From NCBI GenBank assembly GCA_964550985.1, contig CAZKBM010000006.1, forward strand, positions 14,904 through 78,903: 64,000 nucleotides of DNA, in the 5' to 3' direction. Below the pieces are notes generated by a model, which had not been told where the DNA came from, did not search any database, and saw only the letters and a list, made by a program, of their open reading frames with translations. The stretch comes from JAAYCI01 sp964550985. Lineage in GTDB: Bacteria; Bacillota; Clostridia; Oscillospirales; Ruminococcaceae. Shown piece after piece: positions 32,850-41,026 of the stretch. The position numbers and the translations under genes were made by a program. Position 1 is the first letter of the stretch. Every line of letters starts with the position of its first letter.

Positions 32850-33626
32850 ATGCCAAAAAACCTGTTGCGTAAAAAATACCTATTGCCCGGCCTTTGCACA
32901 CTTTTGGCCGCCCTGCTGTGCGCCTGCGGCGGGGCCTCGTCTTCCTCTTCTATGCTTCAGCCGCCCCCGCCGCCTGCCCCTGCTTCCTCCTCAACGCCAC
33001 CGAGTTCTTCCCTGGCTTTGCCGCAGCCCTACCGCTCCCCTATTGATTTTACAGCGCTGCAGGCCCAAAACCCCGACATCTACGCCTGGATACGCATAGA
33101 GGGCACAAACGTGGACTACCCCATACTGCGCAAACCCGGAGATGACGACTACTATCTGCGCCGGGATGTGCAGGGGCAGGAATCTTTGGACGGGGCCATA
33201 TACACCCAGGCCAGCTATAATGGCGACGATTTTAGCGACCCGCATACCGTGATTTACGGCCACAACATGGAGGCTTTCAGCGGGGAGATGTTCAGCCAGG
33301 TACATCGCTACCAGGAGGAGGCTTTTTTTAACGCCCACCGCGAGGTGGTGGTTTACCTGCCCCAAAAAGAACTGCACTACAGGGTGTTTGCCGCCTATGA
33401 GTGGAACGACGAACACCTATTGTACAGCCATAACCCCGAGGACGGCACGGCCTATGCCGCCTATTTGGAGAATATATTAGAAAACCAGGACGAGGCGGCT
33501 ATCCTAGACGAAAGCACCCGCCTTAGCGCCGACGACAAGATGCTCACCCTCTCCACCTGTGCCTCCTCCTTCCCCACCGCCCGGCGCTTTTTGGTGCAGG
33601 CTTTGCTGGCTAAGGTGGCAGAGTAG
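32850..33626 (+). CDS. Class B sortase with a lipoprotein-like signal
   Basis: Transpeptidase that anchors surface proteins to the cell wall, 258 residues. Catalytic residues are His138 (VIYGHNM), Cys237 (LTLSTCASS) and Arg245/246 (TARRFLV). Class B is indicated by FTALQAQNPDIYAWIRIEGTNVDYPI after residue 65 and by the length between His and Cys. The N-terminus has a hydrophobic segment ending LLCACGG, which looks like a lipobox with Cys26, and a Ser/Pro linker (27-62). Most sortases use a plain membrane anchor, so lipid anchoring is an oddity. ATG 32850 follows AAGGA. No LPxTG-like substrate is encoded nearby. It is convergent with the topoisomerase A gene. Confidence 0.9.
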   Translation: MPKNLLRKKYLLPGLCTLLAALLCACGGASSSSSMLQPPPPPAPASSSTPPSSSLALPQPYRSPIDFTALQAQNPDIYAWIRIEGTNVDYPILRKPGDDDYYLRRDVQGQESLDGAIYTQASYNGDDFSDPHTVIYGHNMEAFSGEMFSQVHRYQEEAFFNAHREVVVYLPQKELHYRVFAAYEWNDEHLLYSHNPEDGTAYAAYLENILENQDEAAILDESTRLSADDKMLTLSTCASSFPTARRFLVQALLAKVAE

Positions 33627-33739
33627 CAAGGCGCTTTTACAGGCAATCACAATAACTCCTCATTTAAAGCCATCAAAAAATCACTTGCCCCACGGGCTCT
33701 TCTTTTTTTTTAAAAACAGTTGTTGGGTGAAGCACCCAC

Positions 33740-36004
33740 TTATTGGTCGGGCGCTTCCAGCGTAATCTGCTCTACCAAATCCTCTGGCCGCAACAATGCG
33801 CCTACGGCGGGCAGGCTGCGCACCCGGTAGCGGTGCTCGTCGCGCAGTTCCATCTGCCCGGCGCGCTGCACCAGACGCACGCTTTGACCTTTTTTTAGGG
33901 TGATAACATTTACCCCGGCGGTATTTTTGGTGGTCTTTTGTGCAATTTGGGCCGTGCCCACCAGCAAAAGTCGCCCGCCCGAGGTTTGAATGGCAATCTC
34001 GGTCTCCTCGGCAAAATTTTCTAGCCATACCAGGGGGGCTTTGTCGCTGTAGGCGTTGATGAGCTTACGGCGGTTTTGTTTTGTGGCATAACTGCTAAGC
34101 GGCACCTTGGCAACCTTTCCGTTTTGGAACAGGAAAAGCATAAAACCGCTGTAATCATCGGTAAGCACCAGGGTAAGGGGCAGTTCCCCTTCATCCATGG
34201 AGAGGCGCGCGGGCAGGTAGTCCCCCATCAAGCTGGCCTTGCCGTCCTCAAACTCGCCCACCCGGCTTTTATACACCTGGCAGCGGTTTGTAAACACCAG
34301 CATTTCGGCGGTGTTATGGCTCTCCAGGCGCATCACCACCTCATCCCCCTCTTTCAGCTTCTGCTCACCGCTCATTCTAAGCGATTGCGGGGTGATTTTT
34401 TTATAGTAGCCCTCCCGCGTAAAGAACACCGTCACGGGGTAATCCGGCAAGTTGTCCTCTTCGGCCTCGGCCTCCTCCTCGTGCAGGTCATACAAAATTT
34501 CGGTTTGGCGGGGTTTGGCATATTTTTTCTTTACGGCTTCCAGCTCGGTAACAATAATCTTTTTCACGCGCTGGGGGCTTTTCAGTGTCTCCTCTAAATC
34601 GGATATCTCCCCTTCCAGGCCATCAATCTCCTCGGTACGCTTTAAGATATATTCCCGGTTCAGGTGGCGCAGGCGTATTTCAGCCACATAGTCGGCCTGT
34701 TCTTTATCAATGCCAAAACCAATCATCAAATTGGGAATGACCTCGGCGTCCTGCTGGGTTTCGCGCACAATCCGCACGGCTTTATCAATATCCAGCAAAA
34801 TGGCGGCAAGCCCTTTTAACAGGTGCATCCGCTTTTTTTTGCCCGCCAGTTCAAAACTAACCCGCCTGCGCACGCAGTCTGTGCGGAAGGCCATCCACTC
34901 GGTTAAAATCTCCCGCACGCCCATCACGCGGGGCATACCGCCAATTAAAATATTGAAGTTGGCCGAAAAATTATCCTCCAGCGGGGTAAGGCGCAATAGC
35001 TTTGCCATCAATTTTTCGGGGTTTTGGCCGCGTTTTAAATCCAGGGTAAGTTTCAGGCCGTTCAGGTCGGTCTCATCGCGCATATCGTTTACTTCTTTTA
35101 CCCGGCCATCCTTTACAAGGTCCTGAATTTTATCCATGATGGCTTCCACCGTGGTGGTGGGGGGAATTTCGGTCACCTCTATCATATTCCCTTCGGGCTG
35201 GTAGGCCCATTTGGCCCGTACCCGCACGCAGCCTCGGCCGGTGGCAATGATGTTTTCTATTTCGGCCTCATTGTACAAAATGGTGCCCCCACCCGTAAAA
35301 TCCGGCGCGGGCAGGGTGGTTTTGATGTCATGGTTTTCATCCTTTAAAAGGGCCACCGTAGTTTCGCACAGTTCGGCCAGGTTGTAAGAGCAGATATTGG
35401 AGGCCATGCCCACCGCAATACCCAGGGTGTTGTTGGCCAAAATGGAGGGAAAGGTTACGGGCAAAAGGGTAGGCTCCTCGGTGGTGGCGTCGTAGTTCGG
35501 CACAAAATCTACCGTCTCTTTGTCTATATCCCGAAAAAGCTCCTCGCACACAGCCTCCAGTTTTGCCTCGGTATAGCGCGAGGCCGCCGAGGCCATATCC
35601 CGGCTGTAGGCCTTGCCAAAGTTGCCCTTGGAATCCACATAGGGCAGCAGCAAACTCTCGTTACCGCGGGCAAGGCGCACCATGGTATCGTAAATGGCGG
35701 CGTCGCCATGGGGGTTTAGGTGCATGGTGGCCCCCACAATGTTGGCGCTTTTTGTACGGCCCCCCTTTAAAAGCCCCATATCGTACATGGTGTACAGCAG
35801 TTTGCGGTGGGCGGGTTTAAAACCGTCAATTTCGGGCAGGGCCCGTGAGACTATAACGCTCATAGCATAGGGCATGTAGTTATCTTCCAGCGTTTGGGTA
35901 ATGCCGGTCTCCATCACCACACCCGCCTCGGGTATCACCACATTATCGCCCAGTTGCGGGCGTAAGAGTTTTTTTGCCCCGTCGCTCTTCTTCTTTTTCG
36001 CCAA
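33740..36004 (-). CDS. Type II topoisomerase subunit A, GyrA/ParC paralogue
   Basis: DNA-cleaving subunit of a second type II topoisomerase, 754 residues. The winged-helix region has SRALPEIDGFKPAHRKLLYTM near residue 53, GATMHLNPHGDAAIYDTMVRLA near residue 91, and the active-site tyrosine in AASRYTEAKLEAV near residue 142. A long coiled coil follows (about 440-500), then a degenerate beta-pinwheel domain with an acidic stretch (HEEEAEAEEDN) and no clear GyrA box, which argues for decatenation rather than supercoiling. ATG 36004 has only a weak upstream site. With the B subunit 139 bp upstream it forms the pair found beside true gyrase in many Clostridia. Confidence 0.9.
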   Translation of the reverse strand: MAKKKKSDGAKKLLRPQLGDNVVIPEAGVVMETGITQTLEDNYMPYAMSVIVSRALPEIDGFKPAHRKLLYTMYDMGLLKGGRTKSANIVGATMHLNPHGDAAIYDTMVRLARGNESLLLPYVDSKGNFGKAYSRDMASAASRYTEAKLEAVCEELFRDIDKETVDFVPNYDATTEEPTLLPVTFPSILANNTLGIAVGMASNICSYNLAELCETTVALLKDENHDIKTTLPAPDFTGGGTILYNEAEIENIIATGRGCVRVRAKWAYQPEGNMIEVTEIPPTTTVEAIMDKIQDLVKDGRVKEVNDMRDETDLNGLKLTLDLKRGQNPEKLMAKLLRLTPLEDNFSANFNILIGGMPRVMGVREILTEWMAFRTDCVRRRVSFELAGKKKRMHLLKGLAAILLDIDKAVRIVRETQQDAEVIPNLMIGFGIDKEQADYVAEIRLRHLNREYILKRTEEIDGLEGEISDLEETLKSPQRVKKIIVTELEAVKKKYAKPRQTEILYDLHEEEAEAEEDNLPDYPVTVFFTREGYYKKITPQSLRMSGEQKLKEGDEVVMRLESHNTAEMLVFTNRCQVYKSRVGEFEDGKASLMGDYLPARLSMDEGELPLTLVLTDDYSGFMLFLFQNGKVAKVPLSSYATKQNRRKLINAYSDKAPLVWLENFAEETEIAIQTSGGRLLLVGTAQIAQKTTKNTAGVNVITLKKGQSVRLVQRAGQMELRDEHRYRVRSLPAVGALLRPEDLVEQITLEAPDQ

Positions 36005-36143
36005 GTTTCTTCCTCGCTTTTGGGCGGGTATCCGCAGCTACCGCCGGGCGTTCTGCCGCCGCATTTAAGTAAATAATTTTATTAATTATCGACATTTATA
36101 TATGTTAAGTTTTAACGCTTTACAGGCAATTTGCCGGTAAATT

Positions 36144-38135
36144 TTACGATACATCCAACTCATCTAAATACTCATAGCCGTGTTTGGCTATGTGTTCTTT
36201 ACGCCCGGCCAGGTTATCGCCCAAAAGCAGGTCAAACACCTGCGAGGTACGCTCGGCATCCTCGGGGGTCACTTTAATCAGGCGGCGGCTCTCGGGGTTC
36301 ATGGTGGTAAGCCACATCATCTCGCTGTCGTTTTCGCCCAGGCCCTTGCTGCGTTGCAGCCCCACCTTGGCCCCCGAAGGGATTTTTTTCAGTATCTCGG
36401 CCTTTTCGCTTTCGCTGTAGGCAAAATAGGTTTTGTCCTTGGCGTTTATCTCATACAAGGGGCTTTCGGCAATATAGATATAGCCCTCGGTAATCAAGGT
36501 GGGTACCAGCCGGTAAATCATGGTGAGGATAAGGGTGCGGATTTGAAAACCGTCCACGTCGGCGTCGGTACAGATAATCACCTTGTTCCAGCGTAATGCG
36601 TTGATATCAAAGGTGGCGAGGTCCTTGCGGCTTTTGCCGCCGCTCAGCTCCACCCCGCAGCCCAGTACCTTAACCAAATCTGTGATGATTTCGCTTTTGA
36701 AAATCCGGCTATAGTCAGCTTTCAGGCAGTTGAGAATTTTACCGCGCACCGGCATGATGGCCTGAAACTCTGAATCCCGGCTGGTTTTCACCGCCCCTAA
36801 GGCCGAATCACCCTCCACGATGTAAATTTCACGCCGGGCGGGGTCCTTGCTGCGGCAATCCACAAACTTCTGCACGCGGTTAGCAATGTCCATCTGGGTG
36901 GAGATGGTTTTTTTCAGGCTCTGCCGGGTTTTTTCGGCGTGCTCGCGGCTCTGCTTATTCACCAGCACCTGCTGGGCAATTTTTTGGGCCTCGTCGGGCT
37001 TTTCAATAAAATATACTTCCAGGTTATGCTTTAAAAACTCGGTTAAGGCCTGGGCAATAAAGCGGTTGGTAATGGCTTTTTTGGTTTGGTTTTCGTAACT
37101 GGTGATGGTGGAAAAAGACGAGGAGATGTAAATTAAACAGTCCTGAATATCGGTAAAGGTGATGCGGCTTTCATCTTTTTTATACATGCCCTTTTGGCGC
37201 AGATAGGCGTCAATTTGGTTTACAAAGGCCGTTTTTACGGCCCGTTCAGGGCTGCCGCCATGTTCCAGAAAGCTGGAGTTGTGGTAGTACTCAATCAGCT
37301 GCGTTTTGTTCGAAAAACAAAATGCGGCACTCATCTTCACCTTGTATTCGGGGCGGTCCTCCCGGTCTCGCCCTTCGGCCGTGCCATTCACGGCAATCAC
37401 CGGGGTAAAGGCGTCCTGCCCCGCCAACTCCTCCACAAAGTCGCTGATGCCGTTTTCGTAGTAAAATTCCTGCTTTTTCGCGTCCCCTTCAGCCGTCTCA
37501 TCTTCAAACACAAAACGTACTCCGGCGTTTACAACGGCCTGGCGCATTAAAATATCGGTAAAATACTCACGGGGTACGTTGATATCGGTAAAAACGTCCA
37601 GGTCGGGCTTCCAGCGTATCAGGGTGCCGGTACGTTTCAAACGGGTGGGCTCGCTTTGCAGCCCCCCAACGTTTTCTCCCTTTTTAAATTCCAGGTGGTA
37701 GTGCGTCTCATCGCGCCAAACGTCGGCGGTCATCCATTCGCTGGCGTACTGAGTGGCCGTTAGGCCCAGGCCATTCAAACCCAGCGAGTACTCGTAACCA
37801 TCCTCATTTTGGCCATATTTGCCGCCGGCATACAGTTCGGTAAATACCAGTTCCCAGTTATAACGGCCTTCGTTTTGGTTAAAATCCACCGGGATGCCCC
37901 GGGCCAAATCCTCTACGGCATAGCTGCCATCTTTATATTTTGTAACGGTGATGGTTTCGCCAAAGCCACCACGGGCCTCGTCGATGGAGTTTGAGAGGAT
38001 TTCAAAAATGGAGTGCTCGCACCCCTCCAGCCCGTCGGACCCAAAAATGACGCCGGGGCGTTTACGCACCCGGTCGGCCCCTTTCAGGCTGGTAATACTT
38101 TCGTTATCGTATGCTGCAGCTTGCTTTTTGGGCAT
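36144..38135 (-). CDS. Type II topoisomerase subunit B, GyrB/ParE paralogue with altered ATP motif
   Basis: ATPase and Toprim subunit, 663 residues. GHKL N-box FEILSNSIDEARGG is near residue 45; the G1 box that is normally DNGRGIP reads DLARGIPVD; G2 reads GLNGLGLTATQYAS. The Toprim domain shows IYIVEGDSALGAV near residue 441 and CTDADVDGFQIRTL near residue 520 with the metal-binding DxD, then LQRSKGLGENDSEMMW. ATG 38135 follows GGAGGAAGAAC. The divergent G1 box and G2 box distinguish it from housekeeping GyrB and suggest modified ATP coupling. It is followed by the A subunit after an AT-rich gap (36005-36143). Confidence 0.9.
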   Translation of the reverse strand: MPKKQAAAYDNESITSLKGADRVRKRPGVIFGSDGLEGCEHSIFEILSNSIDEARGGFGETITVTKYKDGSYAVEDLARGIPVDFNQNEGRYNWELVFTELYAGGKYGQNEDGYEYSLGLNGLGLTATQYASEWMTADVWRDETHYHLEFKKGENVGGLQSEPTRLKRTGTLIRWKPDLDVFTDINVPREYFTDILMRQAVVNAGVRFVFEDETAEGDAKKQEFYYENGISDFVEELAGQDAFTPVIAVNGTAEGRDREDRPEYKVKMSAAFCFSNKTQLIEYYHNSSFLEHGGSPERAVKTAFVNQIDAYLRQKGMYKKDESRITFTDIQDCLIYISSSFSTITSYENQTKKAITNRFIAQALTEFLKHNLEVYFIEKPDEAQKIAQQVLVNKQSREHAEKTRQSLKKTISTQMDIANRVQKFVDCRSKDPARREIYIVEGDSALGAVKTSRDSEFQAIMPVRGKILNCLKADYSRIFKSEIITDLVKVLGCGVELSGGKSRKDLATFDINALRWNKVIICTDADVDGFQIRTLILTMIYRLVPTLITEGYIYIAESPLYEINAKDKTYFAYSESEKAEILKKIPSGAKVGLQRSKGLGENDSEMMWLTTMNPESRRLIKVTPEDAERTSQVFDLLLGDNLAGRKEHIAKHGYEYLDELDVS

Positions 38136-38216
38136 GTTCTTCCTCCGTGGTTGGTCTAATGTTTACAGGGCCCGTGCTATTTGCCGCAGCCCCTTCCCCG
38201 CCAAAACGGCGCCCCT

Positions 38217-38240
38217 TACAGCATTTGAACAAATGCTGTA
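38217..38240. repeat. 24-bp palindromic TACAGCA element, copy 3
   Basis: Third perfect copy of the TACAGCATTTG inverted repeat with AA centre. It lies in the 205-bp gap upstream of the topoisomerase B gene and downstream of the ftsH terminator, so it belongs to the topoisomerase leader or promoter region. Confidence 0.75.
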
Positions 38241-38304
38241 ATTGGTGGTTTGCATGATATGTATTTGTGTAACCAACAGGGTACGGGCTTATTGTCTCAT
38301 GCAA

Positions 38305-38332
38305 TCTCCGCGGGCAAGTTTGCCCGCGGAGA
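38305..38332 (-). terminator. Hairpin directly after ftsH
   Basis: A perfect 13-bp GC-rich stem (TCTCCGCGGGCAA and TTGCCCGCGGAGA around GT) starts 9 bp after the ftsH stop on the minus strand. Its U-tract is poor (TTGCATG), so termination may be partial, or the hairpin protects the operon's 3' end. Confidence 0.65.
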
Positions 38333-38340
38333 GATTTTGG

Positions 38341-40422
38341 CTATTCTTGGTTGTCTCGCTTTTCGGCGTTCTCCTGGCCATTTTGCAGGGCGCTTCCGGT
38401 TTGCCCGGTGGGCAGGGCGCCGGCGTCCCCGGCCTCTTTAGCCTCTTTATTCGGGCTTTCGCTCTCGCCCCCTTCAAAAGCTTCGCGCACAGCCTCTACC
38501 GCTTCGCGCTTGTCCTCGTCCAGCGGGGCTTCGGCCCCTTCTAAAACTTTATCAAAATACACCTTATCCTCGGGGTCAATGGGTGGCAGGCTGCCGCCCT
38601 CCATCAGGGTTCTAAACTCGTCCCCGCTGATTTTTTCCCGCTCCAGCAAATTCGAGGCAATGAGGTGCAGCTTGTCAATATGTTCCTGCAAAATGATCTC
38701 ACAGCCCTCAAAGGCATTGTCCAGCAGGTCGCGCACTTCTGCGTCAATCTCGCTGGCAACCGCCTCAGAGTAATTGCGGCTATGGCCGAGGTCTCTGCCC
38801 AAAAAGGTCTCTCCGGGATCCTCCCCGTAGACCACCGGGCCCAGTTTTTCAGAAAACCCGTAGCGCGTAACCATGGCGCGGGCAAGGCCGGTAGCGCGCT
38901 CTAAATCGTTGGAAGCACCCGTGGAAATATCATCCAGCACGAGTTTTTCGGCCACGCGGCCACCCAGCATCGAGACCAGATTTTCCCGCATCTGGGTACG
39001 CGTGCGGAACTGCACATCCTCCTCGGGGCGGTACATGGTAAAACCGCCCGCCGGCCCATGCGGGATGATGGTGATTTGATGCACCGGGTCACTGGTGGGG
39101 AGGTAATAGGCGGCAATGGCGTGGCCCCCCTCGTGGTAGGCCGTCAAGCGCCGCTCTTTGTCCGTCACCACACGGCTGCGTTTTTCGGGGCCGGCCATCA
39201 CCTTGATGCTGGCCTCTTCAATATCTGCCTCTGTAATGGCCTTGCGGCTTCTACGGGCGGCCAGCAGGGCAGCCTCGTTCACCAGGTTTTCTAAATCCGC
39301 CCCGGTGAAGCCGGGGGTGGTGCGGGCGATAATTTTTAAGTCCACGTCGGGCGCAAGGGGCTTTTGCCGGGTGTGTACCTGCAAAATCTGTTCGCGGCCC
39401 TTCACATCCGGTATGCCCACATAAATCTGCCTGTCAAAACGGCCGGGGCGCAAAAGGGCCTTGTCCAAAATATCCGCCCGGTTTGTGGCGGCGGTTACAA
39501 TTACGCCCTCGTTGCCCTCAAAACCGTCCATCTCAACCAGCAGTTGGTTCAGGGTTTGCTCGCGTTCATCGTGCCCGCCGCCAAGGCCTGCGCCACGCTG
39601 GCGGCCCACGGCGTCAATTTCATCGATAAACACGATACAAGGCGATGTTTTTTTCGCTTTTTCAAATAAATCTCGCACGCGGGAAGCGCCCACGCCCACA
39701 TACATCTCTACAAAATCTGAGCCGGAGATGGAGTAAAACGGAACCCCGGCCTCGCCCGCGCAGGCGCGTGCCAGCAGGGTTTTACCCGTACCGGGCGGGC
39801 CCACCAGCAAAACGCCGTGGGGTATGCGCGCGCCCAGCACGCTAAAGCGTTTGGGATTTTTTAGGAACTGTACAATCTCCTCCAGTTCCTCTTTTTCCTC
39901 GTCGGCGCCCGCCACATCTTTAAAGGTGGTTTTGCTCTTGTTTTCCGCCTGGTTTTTCACCTTGGCTTTGCCCACATTTAATGCGCCCTTGCCGCCGCCA
40001 TCCCCCTGCATGAACATGAGGTAGTAGAAAAAGGCGCCCAGCCCCACCAGCAAAATGATGGAGGGCAGCACGTAGAACCAGATGGAATTGTCGCCGGAAT
40101 ATTTGAAGTCATACACCAGGGGTGCGTCGGGGTTTTTCTCGTTATAGCTATCGATATACTGTTGCAAATTATTTACAAACAGGTATTCGTAAGGCATTTC
40201 ATACTTTTTGGTTTCCAGTTCCCCCGCCAGCTTATACTCCAAATTGCCATTGCCCGCGTCGAAGGTGAAACTTTCCACCTTGCCTTCTTCAAAATAGCCC
40301 ACAATTTCTGAGTATTTTGCGCTGGCGGTTTGGGGCTGAAAGTTTGAGCGGAAGAAAAAAAACAAAAGCCCCAAAAACACCAGCAGCACAACAATATTAA
40401 TAATGCGTGGTTTTTTGTTCAA
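38341..40422 (-). CDS. ftsH: ATP-dependent zinc metalloprotease FtsH
   Basis: Membrane-anchored AAA+ protease for quality control, 693 residues. Two transmembrane helices (about 8-25 and 115-137) flank an extracytoplasmic domain. The AAA module has GPPGTGKT near residue 207, IVFIDEIDA near residue 266 and the SRH region NRADILDKALLRPGRFDR. The protease site HEGGH is near residue 426. A hydrophilic C-terminal tail of about 75 residues ends the protein. The start is TTG 40422 with AGGAGG 9 bases before it. It is the last gene of the rnjA-gdpP-rplI-dnaB-tilS-hpt-ftsH unit; tilS-hpt-ftsH is the classical order. Confidence 0.98.
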   Translation of the reverse strand: MNKKPRIINIVVLLVFLGLLFFFFRSNFQPQTASAKYSEIVGYFEEGKVESFTFDAGNGNLEYKLAGELETKKYEMPYEYLFVNNLQQYIDSYNEKNPDAPLVYDFKYSGDNSIWFYVLPSIILLVGLGAFFYYLMFMQGDGGGKGALNVGKAKVKNQAENKSKTTFKDVAGADEEKEELEEIVQFLKNPKRFSVLGARIPHGVLLVGPPGTGKTLLARACAGEAGVPFYSISGSDFVEMYVGVGASRVRDLFEKAKKTSPCIVFIDEIDAVGRQRGAGLGGGHDEREQTLNQLLVEMDGFEGNEGVIVTAATNRADILDKALLRPGRFDRQIYVGIPDVKGREQILQVHTRQKPLAPDVDLKIIARTTPGFTGADLENLVNEAALLAARRSRKAITEADIEEASIKVMAGPEKRSRVVTDKERRLTAYHEGGHAIAAYYLPTSDPVHQITIIPHGPAGGFTMYRPEEDVQFRTRTQMRENLVSMLGGRVAEKLVLDDISTGASNDLERATGLARAMVTRYGFSEKLGPVVYGEDPGETFLGRDLGHSRNYSEAVASEIDAEVRDLLDNAFEGCEIILQEHIDKLHLIASNLLEREKISGDEFRTLMEGGSLPPIDPEDKVYFDKVLEGAEAPLDEDKREAVEAVREAFEGGESESPNKEAKEAGDAGALPTGQTGSALQNGQENAEKRDNQE

Positions 40423-40472
40423 GAAGTGTTGCCTCCTGTAAATTAGAACCGTGGTGCACGCCTTACAAAAGC

Positions 40473-41024
40473 CTAGGCATAGACCTCGGGTTTTAAAATG
40501 CCGATATAGGGGATGTTGCGGTATTTTTCGCCGTAATCCAGGCCATAGCCGATGATGAACTCATCCGGCACGGTAAAACCACAGTAGTCCGGCGTCACGT
40601 CGGCTTCCCTGCGGGAGGGTTTATCCAGTAAGGTGGCAATGCGCACGCTGGCGGGGTTGCGCCCTTCCAGCAATTCCCGCAAGTAGTGCAGGGTTTTGCC
40701 GCTATCCAGGATATCTTCCACAATCAGCAGGTCTTTGCCCTCCAGGTCAATATCGATATCCTTGATGATTTTTACAACACCGCTGCTTTTGGTGCCGCTG
40801 CCATAGGAGGAAACGGCCATAAAATCGATGGCGGCGGGTATGGTGATGGCCCGCATTAAATCGGCCACAAACACCACCGAGCCCTTTAACACGCTGACCA
40901 TTAAAAGGTTTTTTCCCTTGTAATCTCGGCTGATTTGCCCGCCGAGTTCGGCCACTTTTTCGGCAATCTGTTTTTCGTCCAGCAGTACCTTTTGTATGTC
41001 CGCCATCAGGTCGTGCTCTGCCAT
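40473..41024 (-). CDS. hpt: Hypoxanthine phosphoribosyltransferase
   Basis: Purine salvage enzyme, hypoxanthine or guanine + PRPP to IMP or GMP, 183 residues. Signatures: LLMVSVLKGSVVFVADLMRAI near residue 40 and the PRPP loop LLIVEDILDSGKTLHYL near residue 100, then PDEFIIGYGLDYGEKYRNIPYIG near residue 155. ATG 41024 comes two bases after the tilS stop, and its GGGGGG ribosome site lies within the end of tilS. In B. subtilis, TilS and HprT together influence ftsH expression; the same adjacency is present here. Confidence 0.98.
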   Translation of the reverse strand: MAEHDLMADIQKVLLDEKQIAEKVAELGGQISRDYKGKNLLMVSVLKGSVVFVADLMRAITIPAAIDFMAVSSYGSGTKSSGVVKIIKDIDIDLEGKDLLIVEDILDSGKTLHYLRELLEGRNPASVRIATLLDKPSRREADVTPDYCGFTVPDEFIIGYGLDYGEKYRNIPYIGILKPEVYA

Positions 41025-41026
41025 GT

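Noticed and set aside
33626..33740. Terminator between the convergent sortase and topoisomerase A genes
   Set aside because: Short hairpins (GCCC/GGGC before a T-run, TGGGTG/CACCCA) are visible but too weak to call with confidence.
36005..36143. Promoter in the AT-rich gap between the topoisomerase subunits
   Set aside because: The gap is AT-rich with a small ATAATT/AATTAT inverted repeat, but no -35/-10 pair with good spacing stands out.
14779..38240. CRISPR repeat for the 24-bp palindromes
   Set aside because: Copies are single, many kilobases apart, without spacers or cas genes.
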